The notes under the pieces were generated by a model. That model had not been told where the DNA came from, made no database searches, and saw nothing but the letters and a program-made list of their open reading frames with translations. Source: Diatrype stigma (lineage: Eukaryota > Ascomycota > Sordariomycetes > Xylariales > Diatrypaceae). Taken from it: a DNA stretch of 64,000 bases. Positions 9,682 to 20,421 of the stretch are shown here, in pieces. Positions within the stretch are counted from its first letter, which is position 1. Every line of letters begins with the position of its first letter. Location of the stretch: assembly GCA_022225965.2 (NCBI GenBank), contig JAKJXP020000059.1, forward strand, positions 124,001-188,000, given 5' to 3'. The position numbers and the translations under genes were made by a program.

Positions 9682-12240
9682 CACGCATCATCGTTAGCTC
9701 CAATGCGCGCGGGTGTTGGGAGTCGGTTCTCTCGAAACGTCGATGAAGCCAAATCCCGGGCGCCTAGTAAGGCTAAGGAGTGTAGACCGAGATGAGCGGC
9801 CCAATGACGATTAAAGTAAAAGTATATAGCCAGCGCTCGGCTTTCAAGGAACAAATCCAGTTATGAAGGAGAGAGAGAAAGAGAAAAGACTAGATAGTAG
9901 CTTCACTTACTACCTCCGCCCATTGTAAAATAATGTTCAGTACGGATTATTAGGGTTTTAGTCCAAGCCGAAGATGGGATAACACGGGGAGGACCAGTGT
10001 TCCGGTGGACGTAGGCGCGGGCGGGCACCAAGAAAAGAGCCCAGGTCCTGTGTCGCTACTGGGGCGATGCTGATGCTAGGCTGGACTGACTGGCACGGTC
10101 AGTGAAATGATTTGCGTTTGATCCGATCTAGGCAAAATTGGGTATTTTCTCGGCAGTCTGAGATACCTCTCAGGCCTAGGGTTGCATTGCGCGCGTGTGT
10201 GTGGGAATGTGGCATTTGGGGGAGACTGCCCAGGTGCGAGCGAGGCTTGGGCTGATTAGGTAGTCAGGTATGTATCTTACTGTGATCAGCAGCGAGTAAT
10301 TGCGAATATCAGGCTGTAGCACTCGATTCGGTACTTAGCATAGGATGCGCGGGCGGATGCAATACAAGTAAGTGGCTTGGCTGTCTCTGAATCGAGGGAT
10401 CATGTAACGAGCAACAAGAGATCTGGAATACCTTGGGGGCGCTAGATACGGTTGCTTGGGGGGCACGAGCATAGAAGGTGTAGGTGTAGGAATCGGTAAG
10501 GGGGAGCACACACTGGAAGTGCGTGCTAAGAAGCTAAGTCTACGACGAATGCAGTCCGGCCAAACTATAACCAATGTCAAGAAATAAACATCAGAACGCA
10601 ACGGATGTTTTTCATGTTTCAAACCCGTCATTCGCGTTTGATGCTGTCATCGTATCAGACGGATCTACTTGCTACTAGTAGTACTACTTACGAAGCTGAT
10701 ACGCTAAAGAGGCAGCGCGTTCTCCACGTATGCAGTAGGGCTTGTTTCCTGGGCTTGGTAGGCCTTGGTAGGCATGCTGTAGGCATGTAGGCATGCTGCT
10801 ATGCCGTATGTGTGCAGATTACTAGGGCGAACTTGGTTGAAATGCCAAGGCACTGAGGTAATCTGGTGATGAATTGGTCGTACACCCCACTACCTTCAAG
10901 GATGTAGCGACGAATCAAGCCAGCGGTGATCCATTTCGATCGAGCTGTTCCTGTTTCATTGCTGATTGAGGCCCCTGGGTCCTCGCATTCCAGGAGGACG
11001 TCAGTATTACTATACCTTATTATCATTGAACCAGGGACTATATAAGTTAGGATCATATCCCAGGGTCGGATCGTCCGGGAGCACAAATCAGTTCCCAAAT
11101 GCACCAATTCACTTCGTTGGTGGAAGAGATACAGCGAATGAGCATGTCCTTAGCGCATAAGGCTCGTCGCTATACATTGGCACTAGCAATTATACTTGCG
11201 TACGCCCGACTGACCGGATAGGTATCCATCCTTCAGTATTGTCTCGACTCTTGCGTTGCAGTCAGCAAATACCTAACTATGTTGACGAACATCCCTATCG
11301 GGGGCTATTGGTTATGAACAGACCGGCACGGAATAGTGTAAGAATCCCCAAGGAGCCAAGGGTGGCGGAGCATTGCGGCACACCAAGGTCGACGACAGCT
11401 TATCAAATCGACAAATTGAGAGGGAGGCCTCCAGAGTTCCGGCTAGGTCGTTAATAAAGAGAGGGAAAAGGATAAGCGTATCGATAATGTAATACGCAGG
11501 CTTGCTCATATCGCTAGGTACCGTAGGTATAGTCCCGAGTTGGAGGAGCGTGCCAATGTTCGTGCCAATGTGCGTGCCAGTCAGTACATACATGCATAGT
11601 GGCAGTGCAAAAAGCCCGCATATGAGCTCTCGGTAACTACCATCGAAAGCGACACCCCGATTGGTCTCCGGGAACCAATCTTGCACTCCGCAACAAGATT
11701 CGAGAAATAAAGAACGATGGCGCCCGAGACATCGCAGCGGGTTGGAACCACGTGAAGACTTAGGCCAATAAAAGGGGGTTCGCCAGAATGATATGTCAAT
11801 CAGTGCGTCCCAATGTCAAGGCATGGTAAGGCATGCATGCAGGATGTCCGGTTGCAGTAAGCCTTCAGTTCTCCATCCAGTTGCCTGTATTGTATTGTTC
11901 AGTCTAATCCAGATAATAAAAAGATGTACTTTAATCTCAAGCCAACAGTTTCACTCTGTGGTCTCCAAACAGGCTCGTCACCGTGTCGTCGTTATCGTCG
12001 TGGTCGTAATTGGCGTTGATTCATCGTTTTATACGAAATCCCGATTCGTATCCGTCCGTCCCGCTGCTACCAACGTGGCTGTCCACCAGTGTTACCAATT
12101 GAATACCAGGCAAATGGGATCTTGGGAGCACAAGCCATGCAGCTCCGAGCCCGTTGATTGCCCAGCCATGTAAAAATCCCTTCCTGTCCTCGTCGCTCAT
12201 ACAGATAGCCATGAGTCGGCAGCGTCGATCACCGTCAAAT
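9682..12240. other. Long intergenic region (2.6 kb)
   Basis: No gene supported on either strand. It probably contains the exchanger promoter (with a possible 5' UTR intron starting near 9909) and the 3' flank of the GH81 gene. Short frames at 10.3-11.8 kb show no recognisable domain. Confidence 0.55.
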
Positions 12241-15138
12241 TTACATAAACGCTTGGCTCCCTATTAGCCTCGGAGAACCCCCAACCCACCCCTTAATAGA
12301 AGATGAATCAAGGGTGAGGCGCAAGGCCAGAGGTACGACTTACCAGCACAATACGCCAAGTACCAAGCCAACGAAGCCCCGCCGTCCAGCCAGGCGGGGT
12401 CGAAGTTCTTGTCGGTGAAGAACTCCCAAGCCGCCTTGGGGTCAATTGTCGCCAGGTTCGAGTACAGGATTCCCTTCCAGCCTCCCTCTATCTTGTCGGC
12501 GCGGCCCTTGTCGAAGTACGTCTCCCACTCCTGCTTTACGAATTCCTTCGGCCGGGTAAGTTTCGTGCTCGGAAGAAGTGGGAGCATATGAATGCCCTGG
12601 ATGTATTCGATATTCGCCCCGAAGTAGGTCGTATGGTCGCACTTATTCTCGAAAAGAATACCGGCCACCTTGTTTCCAATAAAGTTCGAAGGTTGCACCT
12701 GGTTATCGGACGTATAGAGGTAGTAATGATTCAACGAGCGTGCCATGACAGACAACATCAAGTTACCCCTATATGGCGTGAGCTATATTCACCTCTGGAA
12801 GCATCAAAACAACAATGCTTGTGTTGGCTCGCGAGACTCACCTGGCTTCCATATCTGCGTCTTTAGTAGTCTTTCCCCACATCTTGATGGCATATGCATG
12901 CATCGTGTCTTCCGAACTCGATTCTTGATCCTAGAGCGCAAAGTGTCAGAATTCGGGATTCTCTTCAAAGAGGAATAGGCGCAGCCTACCTTTCCGTCAA
13001 GGGTATCGTATAGTCCATGGGCCCAACTATGGCCATGATACCAATCGAAATTCCGGAACTCGGGGAAGTACTTGTCGTCCTTTGAAGGATTGGCAATATC
13101 TCGAACCAAAGTATTCACATAATCGACATTTTCCTCAGTCAACCATGGAGGATCCAAGTACCCGATGATAGCAGCAGCATAGATAAAGTAACCGTAGTGG
13201 AAGTGATGGTCGTTGTAGTATGTGTTACCGAAGTCTGCGCCATCATTCCCGGTCAGGTAAGTGGCAGAAGAGACCAGTCCGCCCCAAGCCGCTGTTCATG
13301 TCAGCCTATATGTCCCTTCTCGAGGAAATGTTGGTCTCTTGCCTACATTCGTAATATAGGGGAAACTGCTGCTTGTTGTCCAGAAACCGAGTGAACGCTG
13401 CTTTCAGTTTCTTCAATCCAGTCTCCGCCAGCTTTGAATCCTTCAGCAAGTCCTGGACGGTGTAGCTCAGCTGTGCGAACTTTGCCAGTGCCTACCCGAA
13501 ACGTTAGTTCCAGTTGGGTTCAACCAACGCTGGAGGCAGGATCAGCGAGGGTACCTTTCCACCAAAATACATAGAATTTTGGTTTGCTTGCTGGTCGGCA
13601 TCCTGCGCTATCTCCTTCAACGCTACCGGGCTGATTTTGCGAACTGATTCGTCTGACAAGACTTTCTTCGGGCCACCGACAGTGTCCCAAGGGGAAAAAT
13701 CCATAGCGATGGGCAGGTCAGGCTCGACCATCGTCCATGAGTCTGCTATGACAGCTGTCGCCATGCCCTTGGTCGTTGTCTGTAGCTTCAGGTCTTTCAG
13801 GGCATCTTTGGTTGCCTTGTCGAAGGAGTTAACCTGATGAGGCAAAGCATACATCATGAGCTTCGTGTCCTTGTCTCCACCCTTCTCGAACTCGAAGGTG
13901 TATGAACCCTTTGCTTCCGATACCGTGCCTGAGAGAGTGACGCTGACTGGGTACGCCCCTGATGCTGCGTCTATCGTCGATTCAAAATCGCCTGGATCCT
14001 TGGTGACCTGAATAGAGCCCGTGAAAGGCTTATCCGATTTTGCCAAGCCATTGTTGATAACTTTCAGTTCGAGATTGTCACCACTCTCTGTGTGGCCATA
14101 CACGTGCCATATTTTTCCATCTTCTAGGTAGAACGTATACTTCGTGATCCCTGGTTTCGGGTCCTTGGTGGATTTCGTTACGGTTTTGAAAAAGACACCA
14201 GTGTTGATGACCGGGGTCGCACCATGATACACCCCCGTCACGAAGCCCATTCCCTGCACCAGAGGAAACGTGATCAATGGTTTTGCTTCGGGGTCTGGGA
14301 CCAGATTGACGTTGATGGATTGGGCTGCCAAGTTGTCCGTCGTCAATTGCGTCTTGTCTCCCAACTCGACAGCCGAAAGGCACAAAGACTGAATCCCAAC
14401 AGGATTCAAAAAGTATCTCGCAGCACCTGTTTCCGGTCTTACCTGACCATAGACCCTTTGGCTTGCTTCTGTGTGGGAAATCGATAACCCCCAGCTGGAC
14501 GAGGCTCCCTGACCTCTCGCCCAGGCTACGGCATATGGATGGACATACGCCGGGGAAGTTTGCTTACCTAAATAGAAGTTGGCGTAGAATTTGTTCGTGG
14601 CAAAGGGAGGATCACCGTTAATGCCGACTCGAGGAACCGGGTGGTCTTTCTTCACAGTAAATTTTGGCGCTGGGGCAGTTGTCGCAATGGCAGCACCGAA
14701 AATATTCTCTGAGGCTTTAGACATACCAACAGTCTGAGACGGGATCGATACACCCTCCAATGGGAGTGAACTGGATTTGGGAGTGGAAATCAAGGTAGTC
14801 AAGATTGGTGTCAATATCGGTGGTGTTGATGGTCTGCCGCCAGCTTCTAGGGTCGAAAGCAGAGTTCCAGTAGTATCAAGCTTCGTGCCAGTTAACAGCG
14901 GCGGAATCTGAACAGTTCTAGACGATGCTGAAGTGGTGATCACTGGTGCAGGTACAGGTTGAATGTCTACACGATATGGACTCTTAGATGTTGGGATGGG
15001 CGTGTATCTTTGGCCTCGTCCTTGTTCCGGGTGTGGATATGAACAATCCGGTTCAGTCTGTCTGTTACTCAGAGTATGAAGTGGCAATGACTGGGTAGTA
15101 ATGACCTGAAGAAACGTTAGCAGAAGATACAGCAGCAT
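12241..15138 (-). CDS. Secreted endo-1,3-beta-glucanase, GH81
   Basis: Hydrolyses beta-1,3-glucan in the fungal wall; yeast Eng1 of this family helps cell separation. Six exons (15138-13555, 13491-13347, 13291-12990, 12930-12842, 12768-12344, 12260-12241) give 854 residues. The first ATG of the frame starts a signal peptide ([19 protein letters not shown]), followed by a Ser/Thr/Pro-rich segment to about residue 195, as in ENG1-type enzymes. The GH81 domain starts near [20 protein letters not shown]. The catalytic region is present: [12 protein letters not shown] with Asp 604, and [19 protein letters not shown] with Glu 680 and Glu 684, matching the family's conserved acidic residues. [18 protein letters not shown] fixes intron 1. 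The last exon is only 20 nt (ends SQAFM), so that 3' junction is less certain than the rest. Confidence 0.93.
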
Positions 15139-16355
15139 GTCGGCAAAGATATCATGGGGAAGGGGGGTGTTCGGATCATGTATATAGGTGTAAGTCTGTC
15201 TTGTGGGAACAAGCTGCACTCGATACTCGACGTTGGCTTTTCGTGGCACAGAGAGATATGTCTAAAGTATATAATGGAATAGGAGTGTCATAAGAATCAT
15301 GAGTCTCGTTGCTAGCTCCGGGCTGATAGTATGGAAGCTCCGGATATATAAGTAACCTTGTATATAAACCGGTGTCCGCCATTTTTATAGAGCTGAGGGG
15401 CACATGGGAACGGAGCTATGTAGACCAGGCGACGAGCTGAATTTGGAGTTCATCATGTGGTTCGCATTCGAAGAATGCACTGTCTTGACCAGAGGCTGAA
15501 AAACTTCCTACCTGGTAGTATATTAAGCGAGCTAGACAGGGAGGCTAGGAATGAGACAAGCGAACGTAAAGCTTCTGTGGGAAATAGGGCCGGCGAAGAC
15601 TCAAGATATACAGAGAGATGATCACGCTGCAAGAGAGAAAATAATGTTCTTAGGTACGAATAATGGCCAAGGTATCATAGGATAGAGACAGTTGAGAAGA
15701 TGACTAGAAGTCAAGACAAAAGAGAGATTGAACCAAACCGGCTGTCACTGTTGGGCCTGTGAGCTTGTGGGTTTGCCTCACGAGGGCCCCCATAGTTCTG
15801 GCCAAATTCGGCGTTTGCAGAGCCATCGCAGTTGCCTGTCACTTTTGCCCATTACACGTCCATATGATAGATCGGGAATCAGAAGTCAATTGGAAGTGTC
15901 AAGTAAGTGTCTTGCGAAGAGAGGTGGATATGACGGCTTTTTTATACAGAACGCCCCTGCTGGGGGAGCCCAAGAGATTATGACTTAAGACATCAACCAG
16001 GAAGTCGGAATTCGGCACCGGGGGAAGTTGTGATAGGCTGGGGCAGGAGCGACACTGCCTGTTTGGTAATCACCAACGGGACACGGGACATGGCAGATGG
16101 AAACGGCCCCCAATTCTTACAGGTCAGAATGAGGCAAGGTCATAAGTGCGTGCCTATGTACCTGGCCTTATAGCGACTCCTTATAATTGAAGGCTCTTTC
16201 AACTGTCCCACTGTAGGGAATGCAGAATTAGGAAATGCAGAATTAGGACTAGAATGCCGTCGACATGCAGTTCACGATACATATAGGTATGTAACTCAGC
16301 AGCCCAAGTACCACCTAATTTAGAAGCTGTACCCCAGCATTAGAAGACCTTAATA
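15139..16355. other. Intergenic (GH81 promoter)
   Basis: No gene supported. Contains an imperfect tandem of AATGCAGAATTAGGA at about 16219-16248. Confidence 0.6.
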
Positions 16356-17244
16356 CTATAATCCCAATGCGTCATACTGGCCATCCCCATGCGTCCTGCC
16401 GCCCTTCGACTTCGCGGGGGACTGCCTATGCACAAGGTCGGTAGTTGTTGTTGCACGATGGCGATCTGCCTTCCCAACTCCACGCCTCCGGTCCGCCTCC
16501 TCCTGCTGCAGTAACCTGTGTCTCTCCTTCCTCCTCCTGCGCCTCTCGTCGGCATCCACATCGGCCAGGTGCTGCTTCTTGGCCCGGCGCACGTCCCGCT
16601 TATCGAGGAGCCAAGGCCGGCTCAGCACGTCGCGGCGGAAATCCTGGATCTTGCCCCAGAACTGGACCTCCTGGGCCGTGGACCCGATGCGCTGCACCTT
16701 CTGGATCTTGATCTGCTTGCGGTCCCGGAACAGCTTCACCCGGCCCTTCACGTCGACCACCATGCCCACATCGATGTCCGCTGCTAGCACGCTGCTGGAC
16801 GTGGTAGCGGTACCCTGCGCCGTCGCAGTTCTGGAGGATGAAGCGGCACCACCACGGGCCACTTCCTTGGCTCCCTGTGCTCCGGGCTTCGGGGGCTTTG
16901 GGGTCTCCACGCTGCACTCGATGCACTCGCCCGTGCTGTCGTCGATAGTATAGACCCGGTGGCCGTAGAAGTCGTCGATCGCGACCACCACCCCTACGAT
17001 CCTCACCCATATAATAGGATGATTCAACAAGAAGAACACATCTTGGCCTAAGATTTCCAACATCAGTAATTCGTTCATGCGCTCCTAGCCGGCGATGGGG
17101 TTCGAAGTCTCCGTTACCTTCAAAACCTGGATGCGATGCGAGGCCGTGCACATCGGTTGCTCGCAAGGGGCACCATTTATTGAAGGTGGGAGAGAGGTAG
17201 AAACAATACTGAGGGTAGAAATCGTGCGGTTCAATGCTGGTCAT
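16356..17244 (-). CDS. STN1: Telomere-capping protein STN1 (CST complex, OB fold)
   Basis: Binds telomeric single-stranded DNA with TEN1 and protects chromosome ends. Two exons (17244-17118 and 17047-16356) give 272 residues. The start matches the family: FYPQYCFYLSPTFNKWCPLR, then after the intron GQDVFFLLNHPIIWVRIVGV and VVAIDDFYGHRVYTIDDSTG with ECSVE, the diagnostic strands of the STN1 OB fold; the fold is completed by IDVGMVVDVKGRVKLFRDRK and QIKIQKVQRIGSTAQEVQFW. An Ala/Ser/Thr-rich loop interrupts the domain (about residues 105-140). After the OB fold the protein ends in an Arg/Lys-rich charged helix rather than an obvious pair of winged-helix domains, so it is a short form. Same strand as the neighbouring DnaJ gene, about 570 bp apart. 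Confidence 0.88.
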
Positions 17245-17815
17245 CGCATTTTTGTTTAGGAATCGGTTTGCTGAGCCGATTGCCTAGGCGATCCGACACA
17301 GGTCGTACTATGCGTAGGATCTTGTCACAATCGAGTACGATTGGGAATGCTAAATAAAGTGTATTTGGAAGAAATCGCGTCGCGGTCTGCCGTAGCACAT
17401 GCAAGTGGTGGTTGAAAACGCCCCGCGTTCGAACCCCCAAGCTCCCCTCAGGTGCCTAAGTATTAGCTTGTTAGGGGTATTGTTAGTGGACATTGTTGTC
17501 CAGGCAGCCCAGAGCATACTTACACTTGCTAACCTTAGAGTGATTACCAAGGACAGGTTATAGCTGTCATTTTACTTCATCAAGACATCATTGAGTGCAT
17601 TCATATGCCTCAATGTTCTATTAACGAGAAACTTAGCGCCCTTGTATTGCGTGCTACAAACCAGAGATATGTGGCCTCTATAGAATAATTACTAATGAAA
17701 TCACTCCGAAACAATACGAAGCCATCCCGTTAACCTCATGTTGATGGATTCCTGTAATCGTGACCCTGAAACGCCGTCGCCAAAAGCAAACTGAAAAGTA
17801 TCAAATTCCCCGGTT
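17245..17815. other. Intergenic between DNAJC9-type gene and STN1
   Basis: No gene seen. It holds the STN1 promoter and the 3' end of the DnaJ gene. Confidence 0.6.
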
Positions 17816-18785
17816 TCACTTTCTGCTCTTCTTCCTGAGCCGAGAGGCGGCAGCTTGGAACGCCTCTTCGGAGGGCTCCTCTTCTGCCGCACGTTTCTTG
17901 CCGGTCTTGCCTTTGCCTTTCTTAGAAGCGCTAGGGCCAGCATACTTGGCAGCTAGGTCGTCTAGAAAGCTGCTCTGATCTCGTTTCCGTTGGTTTCCTT
18001 GGATCAAAGCAGCTAGGTCCTGTTCTGCATCCTTCTTGGTCTTTTTCTTCTTGCCGCCGAACATCTTGTCGTGAACCCCCAGTTCCTTCGCGTACTCTTC
18101 CGCCTCACCAGCTTCTTTCCTAGCTTCGTTAAGTCTTGCTTGTCTGGATTTTTTACTTTCATGGGTATAAGACTTGTAGGCCGTGACATCCTTCTTGGCG
18201 ATGGCCTCGTCGATCAGCTTGCGGAAGCGTTCCTCATCTTCCAGCGGGTTACTCAGCATCACTGTCTCGTAGATCATGTTCATGTCCCCCTTGCATTCCT
18301 CGTAGCTGATCAGCAAGTCGTCTCTTTCTTCGTCGGAACCTTTGTATTTCTCGGCAAACTTCGCGATTGAATCCTCGTTGATAGCATCTCGGAATTGTTC
18401 ACGGTAGAAATCGGACCAGCTGAAGCCATCCGAGTCGACAATGGACTCAGACGTTGAACCTGTAGCATCATAGCGCTCGCGTCGCGCCGGATCGGACAGG
18501 ACAGCATATGCGAATGCGACGGATTGGAATTTCTCGTGCGCTTCCGCTTTTTGATCGTCGGGGACCTTGTCTAGTATTCATCAATGCAGTTAATATGACT
18601 GCTTCTAGAAAAGGTTGCAGAATCGTTGATAGAGTATAGCTGGGCCTACCTGGGTGATGCCTCAGAGCAGCCTTGCGATACGCGCTCTTGATCTGATCAG
18701 GCGTCGCCACCCGCTCGATTCCCAAGACCTCGTATGGGTCAATCACGGGCGGTTCACCCTCAAGAATATCTTCGGAAGCAGGCAT
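17816..18785 (-). CDS. DnaJ-domain protein, DNAJC9-like
   Basis: A J-domain cochaperone; the animal homologue DNAJC9 binds histones H3-H4 and recruits HSP70. Two exons (18785-18650 and 18570-17816) give 296 residues. The J domain spans about residues 16-85 (DPYEVLGIERVATPDQIKSA through FAYAVLSDPARRERYDATG) with HPD at 44-46; the Asp codon is formed across the intron. Next comes the DNAJC9-type helical region with WSDFYREQF and DLLISYEECKGDMNMIYETV, conserved from fungi to man. The C-terminus is Lys-rich (GGKKKKTKK, ASKKGKGKTGKKR, LRKKSRK), consistent with nuclear localisation. It shares a 397-bp divergent promoter with the deaminase gene. Confidence 0.9.
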
Positions 18786-19182
18786 ATCGAAGATGTTGCA
18801 GGCTAGTGATGATAATCACGATGATGTACAGTCAAGCCCGCCACCAGATGGATGCATGTGGATGGATGGATGGATGAAACTCATTGGGGTCATTGGGGGA
18901 ACGGAACGCGTGAGACGCGTAGAGGGCAATCACGCATCAAGCACTTATCGATAATGGGTGGGGCATGCTAACTTCAGTATGCGACCGCGGGGTTGGTGGG
19001 GCTGGCGATACTGGCGGGGTAAGTATAATTTGTGCATTGATTCCATCTCGACTTATTACCATCACCGGTGAGTGTGCCCCGTCCCCTTTGAGAGTGACGG
19101 ATTATTCTATATTTCCCAATTTCCAAATTTCTCAATCCCAAGTTCTACAAGCGAGGCCGATGCTTCGGTGATAGTCGTCATC
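18786..19182. promoter_or_regulatory. Divergent promoter, DNAJC9-type gene / DRAP-type deaminase
   Basis: 397 bp between two start codons on opposite strands, with a ggatggatggatg repeat near 18859. The deaminase leader contains a four-codon upstream ORF (see separate entry). No transcription factor site can be assigned. Confidence 0.5.
19160..19171 (+). promoter_or_regulatory. Minimal upstream ORF in deaminase leader
   Basis: ATG CTT CGG TGA ends 11 nt before the deaminase start codon. A stop this close to the main ATG could reduce initiation there. Whether it is transcribed depends on the start site, which is unknown. Confidence 0.4.
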
Positions 19183-19713
19183 ATGACACGAGCTGCATCA
19201 CTCCACCCGAACAGCATCGAAGCTGGTGACCACGAGGCCTACATGCGACTAGCTCTATCATTGGCCACCAAATCACCACCTAAACCAACGAATTACCGCG
19301 TTGGCGCTCTCGTGCTCGACGTAGCGAAAAATGAGATATTGGCTACAGGCTACACCTTAGAGCTGCCAGGCAATACGCATGCGGAGCAATGCTGTTTCGA
19401 GAAGCTAGCCGAGCAGTATTCCGTAACACCAGAGCTGCTCTCGCAGGTTCTGCCTGATGAAGTTGCTCTTTACACGACGGTAGAACCCTGTTCTGAACGA
19501 TTGAGTGGAAACCTGCCCTGTGTGGATCGCATTCTAGCCATCGGGAAAAGAATCAGGACCGTCTACGTCGGAGTGCAGGAGCCGGCGAAATTCGTCAGTG
19601 AAAATTCTAGCAGCCAAAAGCTGAAAGCTGCGGGCATAGACGTTGTTCACGTTGGTGGTACAGAAAAGGAGATTCTTGAGATTGCTACAGCAGGGCATGA
19701 AAGGTCTGCATGA
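19183..19713 (+). CDS. DRAP-deaminase-like (RIB2/RibD-type) cytidine deaminase superfamily protein
   Basis: Zinc-dependent deaminase of 176 residues, intronless, starting at ATG 19183. The zinc site is complete: HAE at 66-68 (His ligand and proton-shuttling Glu) and PCSERLSGNLPC with Cys 103 and Cys 113. The nine-residue spacing between the two Cys differs from the PCxxC of cytidine and dCMP deaminases and matches the RibD/RIB2 group, which deaminates the pyrimidine intermediate in riboflavin synthesis. The N-terminal HEAYMRLALSLA helix and NYRVGALVLD strand are typical of the fold. The riboflavin role is inference from the motif; several fungal paralogues of this group have no proven substrate. 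Confidence 0.8.
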   Translation: MTRAASLHPNSIEAGDHEAYMRLALSLATKSPPKPTNYRVGALVLDVAKNEILATGYTLELPGNTHAEQCCFEKLAEQYSVTPELLSQVLPDEVALYTTVEPCSERLSGNLPCVDRILAIGKRIRTVYVGVQEPAKFVSENSSSQKLKAAGIDVVHVGGTEKEILEIATAGHERSA

Positions 19714-20241
19714 GCATGAGCCTGTATTGCATCTAGGCTGTCTCCATAATGGAATAAACCTCGACAAATAATACTATATGTACTTTTCAGTAGAGCTATA
19801 GAAGTAATGCCACGTTTTCGAGACCTCTTTATATCTAACTTATCTAACTTGCAGTTAATTATGTCTGAATGCCTCTCGTAAGTCGGCATGGCGATCCTGC
19901 TTCTAGATACGTATGTACCGGTCGTGCCTCATATAGTCCATAGTGTCTTTAAACCTAAACATGTTTCATCCTCTCTTTAGCTTGACAGCTAATAATACTC
20001 TCTTCTGCATCTGCCAAGTACGAAATTACCTACTCCAGCTATCATCCACATTGCGTCCTGACCACGGAATATCTACCTAATATGCAGCCACACAGCAGTT
20101 CCTTATTCACGTAAGACTCTGAGAGGTCTACTCAGGAACTCACGTTGAAGCCGGTCTAGTTAATGGTCCGTGATCCACACCACCGGCTCGGCTAGGTACT
20201 TATAGCACTATAAGAAACCGGCCTTCCAACCAACAGGCAAA
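19714..20241. other. Intergenic between deaminase and tRNA-Lys
   Basis: AT-rich 3' flank of the deaminase gene. Nothing recognised. Confidence 0.6.
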
Positions 20242-20367
20242 GCCCGGTTAGCTCAAGTAGGAACCCTCATCTCTCGCTTCCATCAAGCAAATGACTAACC
20301 AAGCAACAGTCGGTAGAGCGCAAGACTCTTAATCTTGAGGTTGCGGGTTCGACCCCCGCATCGGGCT
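20242..20367 (+). tRNA. tRNA-Lys(CTT) with 53-bp insertion in the D loop
   Basis: A complete cloverleaf is formed if 53 bp inside the D loop are removed: acceptor stem GCCCGGT/ATCGGGC (one G-T pair), D stem GCTC/GAGC, anticodon stem CAAGA/TCTTG with loop CTCTTAA (anticodon CTT), variable AGGTT, T stem GCGGG/CCCGC with loop TTCGACC, discriminator T. The mature length would be 73 nt before CCA. There is no intron at the canonical 37/38 site. The B box GGTTCGACCCC is intact. A run of eight T at 20414-20421 is a likely Pol III terminator. With all stems perfect the gene does not look like a decayed copy, apart from the insertion, which must be removed or tolerated for function. Confidence 0.88.
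20257..20309 (+). other. Spliceosomal-type intron candidate inside the tRNA D loop
   Basis: 53 bp beginning GTAGGA and ending CAACAG, with TGACTAACC whose branch A would lie about 12 nt before the 3' AG. This matches the organisation of protein-gene introns in this window, several of which also start GTAGG (STN1 neighbour DnaJ, GH81, exchanger). Removal at GT-AG leaves GCTCAATCGG; because of local repetition, excision one or two bases earlier would leave GCTCAGTCGG. Both are good D-arm sequences. No tRNA-type bulge-helix-bulge context is evident here. Confidence 0.7.
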
Positions 20368-20413
20368 CAATTCCCGATGCACCTGTATCATTCAGGTACT
20401 TCGAATCATTTAA

Positions 20414-20421
20414 TTTTTTTT
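20414..20421 (+). terminator. Pol III T-run terminator for tRNA-Lys
   Basis: Eight consecutive T, 47 nt after the tRNA 3' end. It is the first run of four or more T downstream. Confidence 0.6.

Noticed and set aside
20242..20367. tRNA-Lys locus treated as a simple pseudogene
   Set aside because: All stems, the anticodon loop and the B box are perfect; decay would have damaged more than one loop. Kept as a possibility that needs expression data.
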